From assembly GCA_002422265.1 (NCBI GenBank), contig DIUB01000201.1, positions 1 to 13,865 of the forward strand: a stretch of 13,865 nt of DNA. Direction: 5' to 3'. Position 1 is the stretch's first letter, and each line of letters opens with the position of its first letter. Below are positions 13,268-13,865 of the stretch, piece after piece. The notes under the pieces are model-generated. The model was not told the origin of the DNA, made no database searches, and saw only the letters and a program-made list of their open reading frames with translations. This stretch comes from Geobacter sp. UBA6169. GTDB lineage: Bacteria > Desulfobacterota > Desulfuromonadia > Geobacterales > Pseudopelobacteraceae. The position numbers and the translations under genes were made by a program.

Positions 13268-13865
13268 ATGGCATCAACCATTACCGAACTACCAACACCA
13301 CCCAGCAGGCAAAACCCTGCAACTTTTTCAGACAGAACTGATGCATTCCTGGGTGCGCTGCCCACGTTCCAGGCCGAGGCCAATGCCCTGGCAGCAGAGG
13401 CAGAGGCAAACGCCAGCACTGCTGCCAGCGCTGCATCAACGGCCACCACCAAGGCAGCAGATGCAACTGCTGCTGCCAGCGCTGCATCTGCCAGCGCTGC
13501 TATAGCAGCTGATGCAGTAGCCACCCTGCCGGCGGGGGGTACAATTTACGGTTCAACACTGATACCGGTCTCCGGCACCCTCTCCCTCTACATAACCCAG
13601 CAAACAACCCTGACCATTACCAACTACGATAGTGCCACCAGCTACAGCGTGAGCGCAGTGTCAGGGTCTGCCTCTATTACTGGCGATACCATCACCTATA
13701 CTGCAGGTAATACGGCTGGTGCTGACACGCTTACCATCACTGCAGGCGCATCCAGCAGGGATATTACCATTACGGTAAACGCTGCCGGTGTTGCAACCCC
13801 CACCAACAGCAGCCCCGCCAATGGTGCAACAGAGCAAGAGGGGCCAACGCTTACTCTGTCTGCCA
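13268..13865 (+). CDS. Tail fibre-like protein with Ig-like domain, 5' part only
   Basis: The frame opens at ATG 13268, eight nt after AAGGAG (13254-13259), and is still open at the window end (199 complete codons). The N terminus (LPTPPSRQNP, then FSDRTDAFLGALPTFQAEANAL) matches the start of many phage fibre or receptor-binding proteins. Residues 38-85 are almost only Ala, Ser, Thr, Glu and Asp, a coiled-coil-like linker resembling lambda side tail fibre repeats. Residues about 90-172 are Thr/Ser/Gly-rich beta sequence (LSLYITQQTTLTITNY, ITGDTITYTAG, DITITVNAAG), probably an Ig-like domain. A second one seems to begin at TPTNSSPANGAT. It likely contacts the host surface. The receptor-binding end lies outside the window. 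Confidence 0.7.
   Translation, partial: MASTITELPTPPSRQNPATFSDRTDAFLGALPTFQAEANALAAEAEANASTAASAASTATTKAADATAAASAASASAAIAADAVATLPAGGTIYGSTLIPVSGTLSLYITQQTTLTITNYDSATSYSVSAVSGSASITGDTITYTAGNTAGADTLTITAGASSRDITITVNAAGVATPTNSSPANGATEQEGPTLTLSA
13419..13488 (+). repeat. 19-bp direct repeat inside the fibre gene linker
   Basis: CTGCTGCCAGCGCTGCATC occurs at 13419-13437 and again at 13470-13488, exactly 51 bp (17 codons) apart and in frame, so both copies encode the same Ala/Ser peptide. A shorter CTGCCAGCGCTGC follows at 13488-13500. Such repeats allow the linker to lengthen or shorten by recombination without breaking the frame. Confidence 0.75.

Overview
The window is part of a tailed-phage genome, most likely a prophage or an integrated phage remnant. 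It carries a nearly continuous rightward block of virion head and tail genes. The gene order and families (gpW, lambda gpB-type portal, protease/capsid fusion, head decoration, head-tail joining, tail terminator, tail tube, frameshifted tail chaperone pair, a very long tape measure, tail tip, fibre) are those of a siphovirus with a long non-contractile tail. The genes are moderately GC-rich, start at typical AAGGAG-type ribosome binding sites and favour GGC, ACC and CTG codons, which points to a Gram-negative proteobacterial-type host. A Desulfuromonadales (Geobacter-like) host is a guess from style only; no host gene is present to test it.

Positions 1-244 are AT-rich and non-coding. They hold two dyad-symmetric sites, a possible leftward promoter, a set of A-tract repeats spaced about 11 bp apart, and a hairpin that would bury the ribosome binding site of the first gene. 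From 245 to 5921 lies the head module: gpW-like joiner, portal, a 652-residue fusion of prohead protease and major capsid protein, a DUF2190 protein, an unnamed virion-type protein, a head-tail connector, a tail terminator and a small protein. Most of these genes overlap by 1-8 nt or are separated by only a few bases, which indicates one translationally coupled operon. From 5924 to the end lies the tail module: tail tube, a structured 161-nt leader, tail chaperone with a programmed frameshift extension, tape measure, a tail-tip protein with a carbohydrate-binding-like insert, and the first 199 codons of a fibre-like protein cut by the window edge.

Three observations stand out. (1) A canonical A AAA AAC slippery heptamer ends the tail chaperone ORF directly before its stop. 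It leads by a -1 shift into a 108-codon downstream frame with no start of its own near its beginning, with a hairpin downstream and a Shine-Dalgarno-like element upstream. This is a lambda G/GT-type programmed frameshift. (2) The protease-capsid fusion contains a strong in-frame internal ribosome binding site and ATG at the domain boundary, so capsid protein could be made separately and in excess, by the same logic as lambda C/Nu3. (3) Regulatory structure is concentrated at the three places where expression should change: before gpW, after the capsid gene, and between tail tube and chaperone. No terminase, integrase, lysis gene, RNA gene, CRISPR array or transposon was seen. I see variants of known phage systems rather than an entirely new one.
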